Source: Hirundichthys speculiger
Lineage: Eukaryota; Chordata; Actinopteri; Beloniformes; Exocoetidae
Length of the DNA stretch: 64,000 nt
NCBI GenBank assembly: GCA_018398805.1
Contig: JAGFBZ010000699.1
Location: forward strand, 1 to 64,000
Direction: 5' to 3'
In this document: positions 24,501 through 33,234 of the stretch, one piece after another
Position numbering within the stretch: the first letter of the stretch is position 1
How the letters are laid out: the number at the start of each line of letters is the position of its first letter
The notes under the pieces: model-generated
Databases searched by the model: none
The model's input: only the letters and a program-made list of their open reading frames with translations
Told to the model about the DNA's origin: nothing
Position numbers and translations under genes: made by a program

Positions 24501-27500
24501 CGAATACTTATTATAATACTGTGACTATATGATAAAAGCACATAGACACAGACATTATGTTGGTAGAGTAAAGCTGGTTTGAATAAATCTTTAAGACAAT
24601 TTTATTGTGGAAACTGCATTTCGACTTTATTCTCGACATTTTGACTTAACTGTCAACATTTCGGCTTTCTTCTCGCAAGTGAAGAGGAATGAAAAAAAAA
24701 ATTGCCCACATTTTTTTTTTCTCAGTGTGGCCCCAATACTCCGTCGTAGCTTAAACTCTGTTTAAATCTCGCTCGACTTCCTGATCTGGTCCTGACTGTG
24801 AGTGTCTCAGGTGCAACTGACCATTCAACCCATCATGCTAGTTGATCTCACGCTCAGCAAAGCACCATTGGCTGGAAACATGTCACATGGGAACAGATGT
24901 CTTCAGGGTTCACAAAAAAAAAAAAAAAAAAACAATCTTTCCCGCAAACAGTTGCGGCAGGCAATAATTTGAAAAAGTCAAATTATCGTACATTTAACCT
25001 TTTTTTTGATTACTGATTGTACATCGTACAGAGGGCCAAATTATCGTACAAATATGATAATTATCGTACACCTGGCAACGCTGACGCCAGACGCTCTTCC
25101 AGCCACGACCGGGAATCAAACCCAGACGTCCCACGTGGCAGCTGAGCGTCCTGCCACTGATCCCACCGTAAAAGCTTTACGTACGATGACCTGGATGTTC
25201 AGGAAGTCCCGCCCAAAGGTGTTAAACGCTGTGAACGCTGCGGTTTAACGCCGGTAATGTTCCTGTTTTCACACCAGCAGAGTTCATTGTATCACGATGT
25301 GACACCTTCACAGCCTTCAACACCTCCGGTGAATTTCAGCCGTCGTTACGCCGACGGCGTGAAACTCTGCTGCTCGGGTGTGAGGTATTTATTGATTTCT
25401 TGTTTTTCTCAGGAGCTGGAAAGACCGAAGGACGCTGATATCTATCACATGCTCCAACAGCCGAAAGGAAAGGTGGGTCACGTCTTTTATTAGCAGACTT
25501 TTTCAATGTTTTTTAACGGTTCTACCATCCTAATTCTCAATAAATCGTTTCCGTTCCAGAAAAAAGGTGGCAAGAAAAAGAAAGCAGAGGTAAGACAAGT
25601 TTCCTGAGTCTCATGATCTGGTTCATCCCAAACCAACTCACTTCACCTTCCTGATTTCACAACTTTGCAGATTCCTCAAGTTCTGCAACTTTTTTTTTAA
25701 ATTTCTTGTTACATTTGGTTCTGCATGTTTTTATGTTACTGATGGAAACGTGTAACTGGACTAGAAAACTGGTGGTGGTGGTTCCTCTTTTTAAGGATTG
25801 GGAGGGTGTGTTCCAGTTACAGAGGAATCCCTAACCCTCGCTGGGATCCCAGAGGGATCATGGGAGTTTCCCCAACTGGTCCACATGTGTTTCATGGACT
25901 TGGAGAAGGCGTGTCCCTCAAGATGCTGCAAACTATCCCGTCTTTGTATGAATGGGACGAGATCCAGAGGTTGAGTCATGGAAACTGGACTTCTAGTTTT
26001 AGGTTGAAACATTTTAATTAGGGGTGCACGATAACTACCGGGGCGATAACAGGAAGTTATGACATCATTCCGATAAGTCCGATATCACGACAAATAACCC
26101 CGATAACATATATATTTTTGTCAACACGGCAGTGCCTCGCTCCCTCTGATTAGTTGAGCTTGTAGGACTAGATATTACAATCCCTTGGATAATCAGAACT
26201 TGGCATGGGGGGCCATGAAAGGCCTATGACACCTCCAGAGGGCTCAACGGCGACACCTGGCGTCCCAGGTGTGCCCCCCTCTGCTTTTACCCCTCCCTTT
26301 TCATTTTGCAGTCCAGTTGGGGTTCTTTCTCTTGATCCAAAGCCAGCTGCTGCTTTGCTCGGCAACCTCCAACAGCGACTTGACGGCTTTGCGGAACGCC
26401 TGTCCTCGAACTCCCATCCCTTTGAGGAATTTGGTTGTGGACGTAGCAACAAATCCTCTACGCCCAACCTCAACCGGAAGCACCTCCGCACGCCAACGAT
26501 GTTGTTCTGCCTCGGCTGCTACATCAGCGTACCTCAGTTGTTTGCGCTCGAATGCTTTACCGAGTGCAGCTTCGCATGGCACAGTCAGTTCCACAATGAG
26601 CTCAGACTCATGGTTGAGGATCAGGTTGACCACAAGACCAGGTCAGGCCTGAGGTTAGTTGTCATGATCTCTGGTGGGAAGACAAGTTTCTTGTCTAGAT
26701 CAACCAGCATCCTCCAGTCTCTGGCAGCGTCTAGGATGGTTGTTTCGGGTCTTCCAGATTGCTTTGCTGGGAGTTGTCCTGCTGGGCATTGGTGGTTCTC
26801 CTTCCTTCTAGGGTGATTGCCAGTTGTCTTAGGACCTGGTTGTGTCTCCAGGTGTAGCGTCCTTGGGACAAACTGGTTTTGCAGCCAGTGAGGATGTGCC
26901 TTAGTGTTGCAGAAGTTTGGCAGAGTGCACAAGAGGGATCTTCTCCAAGCCACTGGTTTAGGTTCATGGGTGTGGGAAGAACATCTTCCGATGCTCCACA
27001 TTTTCCCAGTTAGTCCACTGCCCCTGTTTGGACTGAGACTGCCGCTGCGCATCTGTCTGCCTCCTCTTGTTGCCGCACCTGAGCAGTCACCAGCTTTCTC
27101 CTCTGGGTTGATGTTGCCTTGTGCCATGTGGGTCGACTTGTTACTAGTCCAAGCCCACCTCTTCCATGTTGCACCTGTCCCACTATGTCTCCATGACTGA
27201 GAGCAGATTTTGCCTGCTGTACGGCCTCAGATGCGATCCACTTCCTTCCCGCCATCAATCTGGGAGCAGCCGCACGGATCGCATCATCCTGAGACTCGGT
27301 TAGGGTCATGTTCAGCCTCACTTTGGTGCATTTGAACTCCTCTGTGAGGCTAGAGACAGGCAGTTCCAGGGCACCGTGTCCATATAAGCCGATGTTGCTG
27401 AGGCAGCGTGGGAGGCCAAGCCACTTCTTGATGGTCATAGGGATCTCGTAAACGGGTAGGGGCCACATCAGACGAGGGAGCAATCCAAACTGCAGACACC

Positions 27501-29142
27501 ATAGTCTCAACTTGCCAGGGAGCAAGGTCTCGTCAGTATTGACTCGGCCTTTGATGGCTTCTTCCCTCAGCGGATCACTCTGGTCGGAGTCTTTGAGGCT
27601 CGTGTTGTACCATCGCCCCAGGCTTTTGACTGGCAGCTCTGACACCAATGAGATGGGTGTGTCCTCGATATGGAACCTCTGGTCCACAAGTTTTCCTTTG
27701 ATGATGGATAAGCTCCTGGATTTGCTGGGTTTGAACTTCATCCGTGCCCGTGAGATGTTGGCATGAAGCTTTCCCAGCAGATTTTTGGTGCATGCGATGG
27801 TTGAAGTCAAGGTTCCCTCGTTTGCTAGTCGTTCTTTCGGCCTTTTCTATTTTTTTCTTTTTTTTATGTGTAACGTCGGAAAATACTGCGAATATCGATT
27901 CAAGTCAGCAACTACCAAAACTATGCCCGAGTTAACGAGTTGTTTTCTGGCATGAGGGGGTATTCTTGATTTTCCTTATTGAGTAATCGTTTTTCTGATT
28001 ATGCCGACGTCACTTGAACATAACATTCACTGCCGGTCATTCAAGGCTCAGAGGGAGCGAGGCACTGCTGTGTTGACAGAAATATAAATGTTAGCGGGGC
28101 TATTCGTCGTGATATCGGAGTTATCGGGATGATGTCATAATTTTCTGTTATCGGCCCGATAGTTATCGTGCACCGCTAGTTGTGACCTTATACGACTGCA
28201 GAAATCGTGCCGTGAATAGGAGCCCTTAGCAACAACAACGTGCTGATGTAGCACCGTTCTAGTCCAGGGACGGTTCACGTCCGTTAAAGGTGCGCGTGGC
28301 TGCAGGTTTTTTATTCCAACCAGCAGAAACACAGCTGACCGGTTTCATTCAATCAACTGAAGACAACTAGTTGATTGACTAAAACAAGTCAGCTGTGGTT
28401 TTAACGCACCTTTAACGGATCAGTTTGACACCTGTGGTTTAAGAGACTAGACTTAAAGGTTTTATTAAAAAGGAAGCTCTTAAGCCTAAACCTCCCAGTT
28501 GATTCCTGACAGCTAAAAGCCCCGCCCATCTTTCTAGATCTACAGACGCCAGAACAGCAAGTAAACCTGCATTTAGGGAGCAGAGTGGGACATTTCTTTT
28601 TTTTAGATACGTCAGTTTTATCATTCAACGCTTTTGAACTCAGTTCTAGATTTAACAGGGAGCCAACGTAACGAAGCCACTGGTGAGACGTGATCTCTGG
28701 TCTGGTCGGCAGCTGAAGAGGAGCTCAGTCATCTGTGGGGGGTCTTCATAGCGGGAAGGAGGTCCGGGCGCCTCCTCCGGACGGGTGGAGGGCTCATAAA
28801 TTATTTTTATTTCCATTGAGAACATGGGCCTGAAATGTCTGAAAACATTACAGATTCACTTTGAAGACGGATGTGGTCTTAAGATCAAGGGGTTTTTATG
28901 CTTTTTAAGCAAACTCTATGAATTGTATGTTTGACTTCTGATTCTCCAAACTTTCTCAGTCAGCTTGAATGGAGCTGAGCAGTTTTCCGTCGCTGTAATG
29001 ACGCTCAGATTTAGACGACTCCGTCAGCGTGGAGCTTTAACTCGTCTCTTCTCTCCAGAAGCACCAAGACCAGCAGAGCGGCGTGGACCAGAATGAGCCT
29101 CTGGTTCCCAGCATGCCCCTGCAACCTCCAGCTCCTCGCTGA
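9501..29142 (+). CDS. cd247l: CD247-like (CD3-zeta-like) single-ITAM adaptor, 7 coding exons, 129 aa
   Basis: The exons are 9501-9564, 14254-14348, 15611-15640, 16687-16713, 25413-25472, 25560-25589 and 29059-29142. All junctions are GT-AG and the phases agree. Residues 1-21 form a signal peptide. The ectodomain is only about nine residues. C31 precedes a helix with the zeta/FcR-gamma signature CYFLDGFLFIY, whose D35 would pair with a basic residue in a receptor partner. One ITAM follows: Y71-Q-E-L, then eight residues, then Y83-H-M-L. After it come a basic segment (KKGGKKKKAE) and a proline-rich end (PPAPR). Mammalian CD3-zeta is about 164 residues with three ITAMs; this one has a single ITAM. 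The convergent neighbour pou2f1 matches the human CD247-POU2F1 arrangement, which supports CD247 ancestry over FCER1G. By family knowledge it would sit in the plasma membrane of lymphoid cells and recruit SYK/ZAP70 after phosphorylation. The symbol is my best guess at a paralogue name. Confidence 0.85.
11265..11440 (+). mobile_element. Non-LTR retroposon 3' tail, (GAATT)n end
   Basis: Two landmarks are shared with 46620-46797: a segment around ATGATCTGGGTCTCTGTAAA, and a CTATACAAATAAAA segment followed by GAATT repeats. This pattern is common at the 3' end of fish L2/CR1-type elements. Only the tail is present. Family assignment is from memory. Confidence 0.55.
11601..11646. repeat. (GT)n followed by poly-G
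   Basis: About 24 bp of GT dinucleotides run directly into about 22 G residues. Confidence 0.95.
12021..12094. repeat. C-rich low-complexity tract
   Basis: Runs of 6-17 C residues are separated by ACTAA or AA. Base counts in such tracts are unreliable in most assemblies. Confidence 0.9.
12354..13511. mobile_element. hAT-type nonautonomous element, TIR TAGGGCTGGGCAA, copy 1
   Basis: The element starts TAGGGCTGGGCAACAATT and ends with the reverse complement (CCCAGCCCTA). Internal AATCGCGATTAAT motifs lie near both ends. It shares its interior with copies at 29238-30022 and 40763-41939, including a segment around GGAGCTGCACTGCAGTAACC shared with the copy at 40763. No clear target-site duplication remains because the right flank is a poly-A run. 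It sits in intron 1 of the CD247-like gene and has no recognisable coding content. Confidence 0.75.
14254..14348 (+). CDS. cd247l: CD247-like exon 2 (ectodomain and transmembrane helix)
   Basis: The acceptor is TGTGTCCTGCAG| and the donor AAAAG|GTGATT. The exon completes a GAC codon and then encodes 31 residues: a short extracellular piece ending PVTC, the helix starting YFLDGFLFIY, and the stop-transfer residues REK. The CYxLDGxLFIY pattern is the hallmark of the CD3-zeta/FcR-gamma family. Confidence 0.9.
14420..15031. repeat. Degenerate AT-rich repeat then (ATATT)n microsatellite
   Basis: From 14420 to about 14930, loosely repeated words such as GTCACAATTTTGC and AAAAGTTGCAGTTAC suggest a decayed short tandem repeat. 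From 14936 to 15031 there is a clean 5-bp TATTA array. Both lie in intron 2 (14349-15610). The rest of intron 2, 15032-15610, shows nothing identifiable. Confidence 0.6.
15611..15640 (+). CDS. cd247l: CD247-like exon 3 (30-bp membrane-proximal exon)
   Basis: TTCATCCTAG| precedes the ten codons FSFVPPEEGT, and the donor is |GTGAGT. Both ends are phase 0. The FS start matches the position of FS just after the membrane in mammalian CD3-zeta. The exon is short, so its assignment rests on the splice consensus and on the frame agreement with exons 2 and 4. Confidence 0.75.
15840..16440 (-). mobile_element. Degenerate Tc1-like transposon remnant
   Basis: On the minus strand a decayed Tc1 transposase can be read: the HGGGSIMLWG block near 16105-16145, then a QNDPEHTS-like block near 16030. 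Frames are broken several times. It lies in intron 3 of the CD247-like gene. I cannot see intact terminal repeats. Confidence 0.55.
16687..16713 (+). CDS. cd247l: CD247-like exon 4 (first ITAM tyrosine)
   Basis: The acceptor CTTCTTTCTTAATAAG| precedes the nine codons EEEKEGIYQ, and the donor is |GTAAGG. Both ends are phase 0. It contributes the first tyrosine of the ITAM; the leucine at +3 comes from exon 5, so intron 4 splits the motif. Reading straight into intron 4 stays open for 65 more codons and ends in 12 consecutive arginines before a stop at 16911. Confidence 0.8.
16922..17130. mobile_element. Possible short inverted-repeat element (GTGATCCCT type)
   Basis: It begins ACAGTGATCCCTTATATTTC and continues with sequence resembling a common fish repeat; a related start (GGTGATCCCTCGCCAATTC) occurs at 36741. 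The far end is not clear. Confidence 0.35.
17201..24438. repeat. 20-bp satellite with an AATAAA hexamer in each unit
   Basis: Units are close to GTCGAAATGTCGAGAATAAA. Variants have TTGAG, TCGCG or TTGCG in the middle and CAAAA in place of CGAAA. At intervals the unit changes to ATGTAGTTTCCAGAATAAAG. Length divided by 20 gives about 360 units, nearly all with AATAAA on the plus strand, which is the sense strand of the host gene. A larger-scale repetition of about 1.8-2.3 kb is visible: the marker TCGTGATTAAGTCGACATG recurs near 18492, 20801 and 22614. Between about 19.8 and 21.6 kb the period is broken by many small indels. Confidence 0.97.
24617..24668 (-). repeat. Reverse-oriented units of the 20-bp satellite
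   Basis: CATTTCGACTTTATTCTCG and the following bases are the reverse complement of two to three satellite units, placed about 180 bp after the main array. In a transcript they could pair with the sense units. Confidence 0.8.
25102..25169 (-). pseudogene. tRNA-Gly(GCC)-like sequence, probably a pseudogene or SINE head
   Basis: Read on the minus strand, the segment has a B-box-like GGTTTGATTCCC, an anticodon-arm-like CTGCCAC with GCC, and a D-arm-like GATCAGTGGCAGGA. This is the layout of tRNA-Gly(GCC). Several positions differ from a functional tRNA (GGTTTGA for GGTTCGA), and the acceptor stem does not pair well by eye. Confidence 0.45.
25413..25472 (+). CDS. cd247l: CD247-like exon 5 (rest of the ITAM)
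   Basis: TTTTTCTCAG| precedes 20 codons starting ELERPKDADIYHML, and the donor is AAAG|GTGGGT. It supplies the leucine of the first YxxL and the whole second YxxL of the ITAM, then QQPKGK. Both ends are phase 0. Confidence 0.88.
25560..25589 (+). CDS. cd247l: CD247-like exon 6 (lysine-rich, 30 bp)
   Basis: TTCCGTTCCAG| precedes KKGGKKKKAE, and the donor is CAGAG|GTAAGA. Both ends are phase 0. The exon gives a strongly basic segment after the ITAM. CD3-zeta also has basic stretches that bind acidic lipids; a similar role here is only a guess. Confidence 0.78.
25868..25990 (+). mobile_element. LINE reverse-transcriptase scrap
   Basis: The words TTTCATGGACTTGGAGAAGG and GTGTCCCTC match the MDLEKAFDRVP palm motif common in fish LINE reverse transcriptases, with part of the motif deleted. 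It is too short to classify. Confidence 0.35.
26019..28178. mobile_element. hAT-like element, TIR TAGGGGTGCACGATAA, copy A with inverted ends
   Basis: The left arm (26019-about 26150) and right arm (about 28040-28178) are inverted copies of the same terminus. Both contain GCCTCGCTCCCTCTGA-type sequence and GATAAC words. The same terminus occurs once in copies B (ends near 40580) and C (starts at 49321). The interior is occupied by an R2-superfamily fragment. No matching target-site duplication is visible. Superfamily assignment follows copy B, which has an 8-bp duplication with one mismatch. Confidence 0.6.
26168..27812 (-). pseudogene. 5'-truncated R2-superfamily (HERO/NeSL-like) retrotransposon ORF
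   Basis: On the minus strand the product starts just after the reverse-transcriptase catalytic centre, with the block KFKPSKSRSLSIIKGKL followed by PVKSLGRWYN. After the thumb there is a CCHC finger (C-x2-C-x7-H-x4-C, CALCQTSATLRHILTGC near 26890-26940) followed by GRYTWRHNQVL. Then comes a restriction-like endonuclease: LRPDLVLWS, ELTVPCEAAL, a lysine at AFERK, and PVEVGRRGFV. This order is diagnostic of the R2 superfamily. There are in-frame stops near 27010 and at least two frameshifts (before LRPDLVL and before ELTVP), so the copy is dead. It lies inside the hAT-like copy A in intron 6 of the CD247-like gene. Clade-level naming is uncertain. Confidence 0.8.
28276..28420. mobile_element. 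Short inverted-repeat element
   Basis: CCGTTAAAGGTGCG near 28278 is mirrored by CGCACCTTTAACGG near 28405, giving a compact element of about 145 bp. Confidence 0.5.
29059..29142 (+). CDS. cd247l: CD247-like exon 7 (proline-rich C-terminus, stop)
   Basis: CTTCTCTCCAG| precedes 27 codons beginning KHQDQQSGVD and ending PPAPR, then TGA at 29140-29142. No further YxxL motif is present, so the protein ends with a single ITAM. Confidence 0.82.
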   Translation, partial: KHQDQQSGVDQNEPLVPSMPLQPPAPR

Positions 29143-29237
29143 CGGACCTGCGCATCAAGAGCCGGCGCCGCTGAACACAGCAGTCGAGTTTGGCTTTTAT
29201 CTTTAAACCGGTATCGTCTTCTTTCATGTGTGAAAAC

Positions 29238-30022
29238 TAGGGCTGGGCAACGATTAAAATTTTCAATCGCGATTAATCGCATTGTATACAAAAAAAATCG
29301 AATAAAGAATTCAATAGTAGTGTAAAGGTCACTTTTATTTAAATGTTCTGCTGCCATATGAACTAAAGTGTCATAAAATTTGTTGTTCAAACACTTTTAA
29401 CATCAGCATTTGTCAGTAACACATATTTAGTGTAAATCTCACTTTAAATAATATAAAATAAAATAAAGCTCATTGCCACTGCCAGGGCATTAATGTCATC
29501 CTGTTTTTTTATGAAAAAAAAAAAAAAAAAGTCAAAATCTTAATCTAGAGGGCACAATTAGAACATTAAAACAGGTAATTTCTGAGGTAACAGCAGAAAC
29601 TTTTAACGGGGAGTTCAACTTGTCAGTTGTTACAAATAACCTTGTTTCTGTTGAATCCTCCGTCTGGGAGAACTTTAAAATGAAAATGTCCATGTTAAAG
29701 TTCTGTAACTTTATCAATCCGTAATTATCTGTGTATCATTTGTTTTTTTTTTCCATTTTCAATTATCAAATCAAAAATCTTAAAAATTAAAAAGTGACTT
29801 TTTTGTTTTTTAATCTAATTGCTGCCTGAACTGTAAAATACAACAGATTTTTACCGTTCTCCATGTCTGTGTAAGTTTTACCTGCCAATTATCTTCTGGT
29901 CCAGTAGCAGACTTTTCAAAACAAAAGCATGTGACCAACATGCGTTAACGTGTGATAAAATAAATGTCGGCGTTAATAAATTAATAAGTTAATGCGATAA
30001 CGCATTAACTTGCCCAGCCCTA
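29238..30022. mobile_element. hAT-type nonautonomous element, TIR TAGGGCTGGGCAA, copy 2, in the 3' UTR
   Basis: It begins TAGGGCTGGGCAACGATT and ends CCCAGCCCTA. The flanks GTGAAAAC (29230-29237) and GTGGAAAC (30023-30030) form an 8-bp target-site duplication with one mismatch. It starts 96 bp after the CD247-like stop codon, and the first good AATAAA lies beyond it, so it probably forms part of the 3' UTR. Confidence 0.85.
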
Positions 30023-30083
30023 GTGGAAACGTCATATTTTTGCTCACTTTCATGCTGGAAAAGTTGTCAACTATATAGACTGC

Positions 30084-30100
30084 AATAAATCAAAAATAAA
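30084..30100 (+). terminator. Probable poly(A) signals of the CD247-like gene
   Basis: Two AATAAA hexamers (30084-30089 and 30095-30100) are followed by TTGCATCTCATGTTTTTC, a plausible T/GT-rich downstream element. They are the first clear pair on the plus strand after the hAT element. Confidence 0.5.
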
Positions 30101-31741
30101 GTTGCATCTCATGTTTTTCTTCTGAGTTTCTAACAGCTACTAACCGACAGAGACCAGTAAAACCGTCACAATACTGAGACTGACGCGCAACAAACGACAC
30201 TACATGTGTCAAAACACTTGGAAAATGGTTTAATGATGTTTACAACAAAAAAAAGAACTGTACATTTACTGTAAAAGATTATCTTTGTATGTGTATAAAA
30301 ACAAAAAAACAAACAAAAATACAGCAGACAAATGCATCAAAAATCCACTATGTATCCTGATTCACATACTTAAAAACTCCTACACAATCTTTCAGTTCTA
30401 CGCCTCCACGACAGGAGGCCTTTTTTTTCCTTTTATTTTTTTTTTAGTCTTTTTTTTTTTTTATTATTATTTTTTAAACGTTTTTTTGAAATCAGATCAG
30501 TGTCCCTCTCAGTGTTGTGTTACACGGTGAAAACCAAAACTCTACATTCGAGTCCTGGAGAGTTTATAGTTTATCGGTCTGCAGAGTCAGAAACAAAGGG
30601 GAATAAAAGAGAACACATTCCTTAAAGATGAGCCCGAGCGTCCGCCGTGAAATGTTTTACAGAAACCATTTCTTCAGATACAGACGTAATATGTACATGG
30701 TTGGCATTTTTATTTTTTTTTAATTCTTTTTTTTTTTCCTTCCTTTAGTTGAAAGCCGTGGTCACTTGGGCTGTGAGCTGATAAATCGCACATATGACAC
30801 CCAAAAAAAACATACAAAAATACTATATCTTTAACCTACCAAGAGTAAGACAGTTCTGCAATTAGTTCCATGCTGTGACCAAAAAAAAAAAAAAAAAAAA
30901 AAAGGTTACAACAAATTAAAAAACAGACGTTTTTCCACGCAAGTTTTTCCTCAGAAATATACCAAAATATACATCTAAGCTTTGGAATTACTGAGACTAG
31001 GACTAAAGCCAGTGCTGGGTTTGTCTCTTAATACACATGCTGCAGGGAGGACAAGGGACAGAAGACAAGAGACGCAGGACAGAGATCATCTTTGGTATCT
31101 GCATTTGTCAAAAAAAAAAAAAAAAAAAAAAAAAAAGTCAAATATTTGGATTTTTGCTTTGGAATAGCGCTCATGAGGTCCTACAGCCTCACCTGGAGTA
31201 AAGCCTTAAAGTGTCACTGACGCCCCGGCGGTCTGAGCCCCGGGGACACAGTCCATGCAGGGTGAAGGACCATGATGCATAGTGTCACAGCTGACCAGAG
31301 TCTGTAGTGAGGAGGAGGAGGAGGGGCGGGGTCAGGGGCGGGGTCAGGGGCGGGGTCAACCACCGCAGGTCGCGTCCCGGGATTACAGTGTACAGGTGAA
31401 GAGGAAGAGACACGCGCACAGCATTTTCACCACAGTCCTCCGAGGGGGGAAAATAAAATAAAATAAAATAAAATAAAACAAACAGTGGGGGGGGGGGGAG
31501 TCCAGAGCAGGTACAGTGTGTACAGGATCAACCCACAGTGTGTATTAACTAACATCACCCAGCGACCACCCCATTGGTTGGTGTCTGTCGGTAAAAAGCC
31601 GCTCAGCCCCCCCCACCCCCCCCCGTCTCCAGGCACTGGGACCACTGGACTGACGGGACATGACTTTAACTGGAAAAAAAAAACTAAAAAACCAAACTGG
31701 GGTGAGATGGTTCAGCCTGGATTTGATGCTGAGCGGTGAGG

Positions 31742-31776
31742 CGGGGGGGGTGGGGGTGGGGGGGGGGGGGGGGGGG
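31742..31776. repeat. G-rich tract
   Basis: Nearly pure G over about 35 bp on the plus strand, hence C on the pou2f1 sense strand. Confidence 0.9.
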
Positions 31777-31945
31777 CGACGGAGTTGTTCATATACAATC
31801 AAGTTAAAGTCTTTGGTTAATGTTGGTACCACAGGAAACCAGGAGCACGGAGAAGACGCGCCCATACCTGCACCCGGTCAGAGAGGAAACTACGAACAAA
31901 GATTGTCAAACTTAAAAAAAGAAGTGTTCAAACATAAAAGGGCAC

Positions 31946-31976
<31 letters not shown>

Positions 31977-32596
31977 AATTTGAAGTTGCAACAAATAATA
32001 GTTTAATGCTGAAGGACGTGGTTGCAGCATCGAACAGCAGACATTCGTGACCACTGGTGTGTGACGTCTCCCTCTGGTGGCGGCTTCGTGCGCCGCTCGT
32101 CTAGTTCAGGTATGAGCAGCCTTCTCCACCGACACCAGTTTCACTACTTTTTTTTTCCTTTTAAGTTTTTAAAAAAAACTTTTTTTTTTTTAAATTTCAT
32201 AAGTACATTAAAGCAGGTTTCACTCAGTTTTGAGTTAGAAATGAGGTATACAACAACTTGTTTTCTCCACACGTCCGTCGTCGTCGTCGTGGCTTAAAGA
32301 CCAGCAGAACCAGCAGAACCAGCAGAACCAGTGTGGTGGGCCGGCGTTCGCTCAACTCAACGCCTCGAAAAAAAAAATCTCATGACCGCCTACTGAAAGT
32401 GAAGCATTAAAAGCCAAGTCAGTGCCAATAAGACAGTTCCTAAGAAAAATACGTCGACCACAAACTGTAGATTTACCAAAACAAAGCCAGAGTTTGCTTC
32501 CAGAACCTTTAAAAATAAAAAACAATACAAGCTCTCACTTATCTGGAAGATGCACCGTGATGGTCTGCAGACCGCCCTCGCCGCCAACACGCACAA

Positions 32597-32770
32597 ACAC
32601 ACACACACACACACACACACACCTGCTGGAATTATTAGTAAAGCTTTTCCTCACAGGTATCCCACCTGTCAAAGTCACACCGAAGACACAGGTAACAACG
32701 TCATCATCCCGCGCTCAGAAATGCCCAAAGTACGTTGTATTGTTTCAGTCGAGACAATACACAGTGTGAG

Positions 32771-32815
<45 letters not shown>
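32597..32815. repeat. Two (AC)n microsatellites
   Basis: CA arrays lie at about 32597-32622 and 32776-32815, separated by unique sequence. Confidence 0.95.
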
Positions 32816-32817
<2 letters not shown>

Positions 32818-33196
32818 CGAAACAACGCTACAATGCTCATGTCTTCTACGTAACAATAAGGCATAAATGATAATGTTAATCTTCTGTCGAACTAAGAAGC
32901 CAGTGATGTCGCCCTCTCACACTAAAAACAGTTAAAGGCATAAAATGATAGTTTGAAAACAAAAAAAATGATTGTTAAAGACAGCAAATAAAAGTCCAGA
33001 ATGACTTAAAAAAAAAAAAAAAATAATAATAATAAAAAACCGGACTGAGATCTGAGCGTCCCTCCGACTGCAGGACGCTAAGACCTTCGCCGTCGCGCGG
33101 CGGCGAGCTACACGCCGCGAAACCCCCACGTTTCCTCTTATTCTTTCTGTGTGTGTTTTTGGTCTTGTCAGTTTTTAAAAAATAAAAAAATCACTT

Positions 33197-33234
<38 letters not shown>

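Larger units (their letters stand above)
16714..25412 (+). other. Intron 4 of the CD247-like gene (8.7 kb, splits the ITAM)
   Basis: After an in-frame read-through to 16911 comes a segment resembling a common fish inverted-repeat element (about 16925-17190). Next is the 20-bp satellite (17201-24438), then reverse-oriented satellite units (24617-24668) and a tRNA-Gly-like segment (25102-25169). The rest, 24670-25100 and 25170-25400, is AT-rich with nothing else identifiable. Confidence 0.75.
25590..29058 (+). other. Intron 6 of the CD247-like gene
   Basis: Contents in order: a scrap of LINE reverse transcriptase (about 25868-25990); a hAT-like element with inverted ends (26019-28178) that holds an R2-superfamily retrotransposon fragment; and a short inverted-repeat element (28276-28420). 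The last part, 28440-29058, shows nothing I can name. Confidence 0.7.

Noticed and set aside
26205..26816. A 203-codon plus-strand frame
   Set aside because: It is the antisense of the R2-type endonuclease region on the minus strand.
9501..29142. Calling the plus-strand gene FCER1G or TYROBP
   Set aside because: TYROBP has a different transmembrane pattern, and FCER1G has a different ITAM and exon layout. The pou2f1 neighbourhood fits CD247, though FCER1G-like ancestry is not fully excluded.
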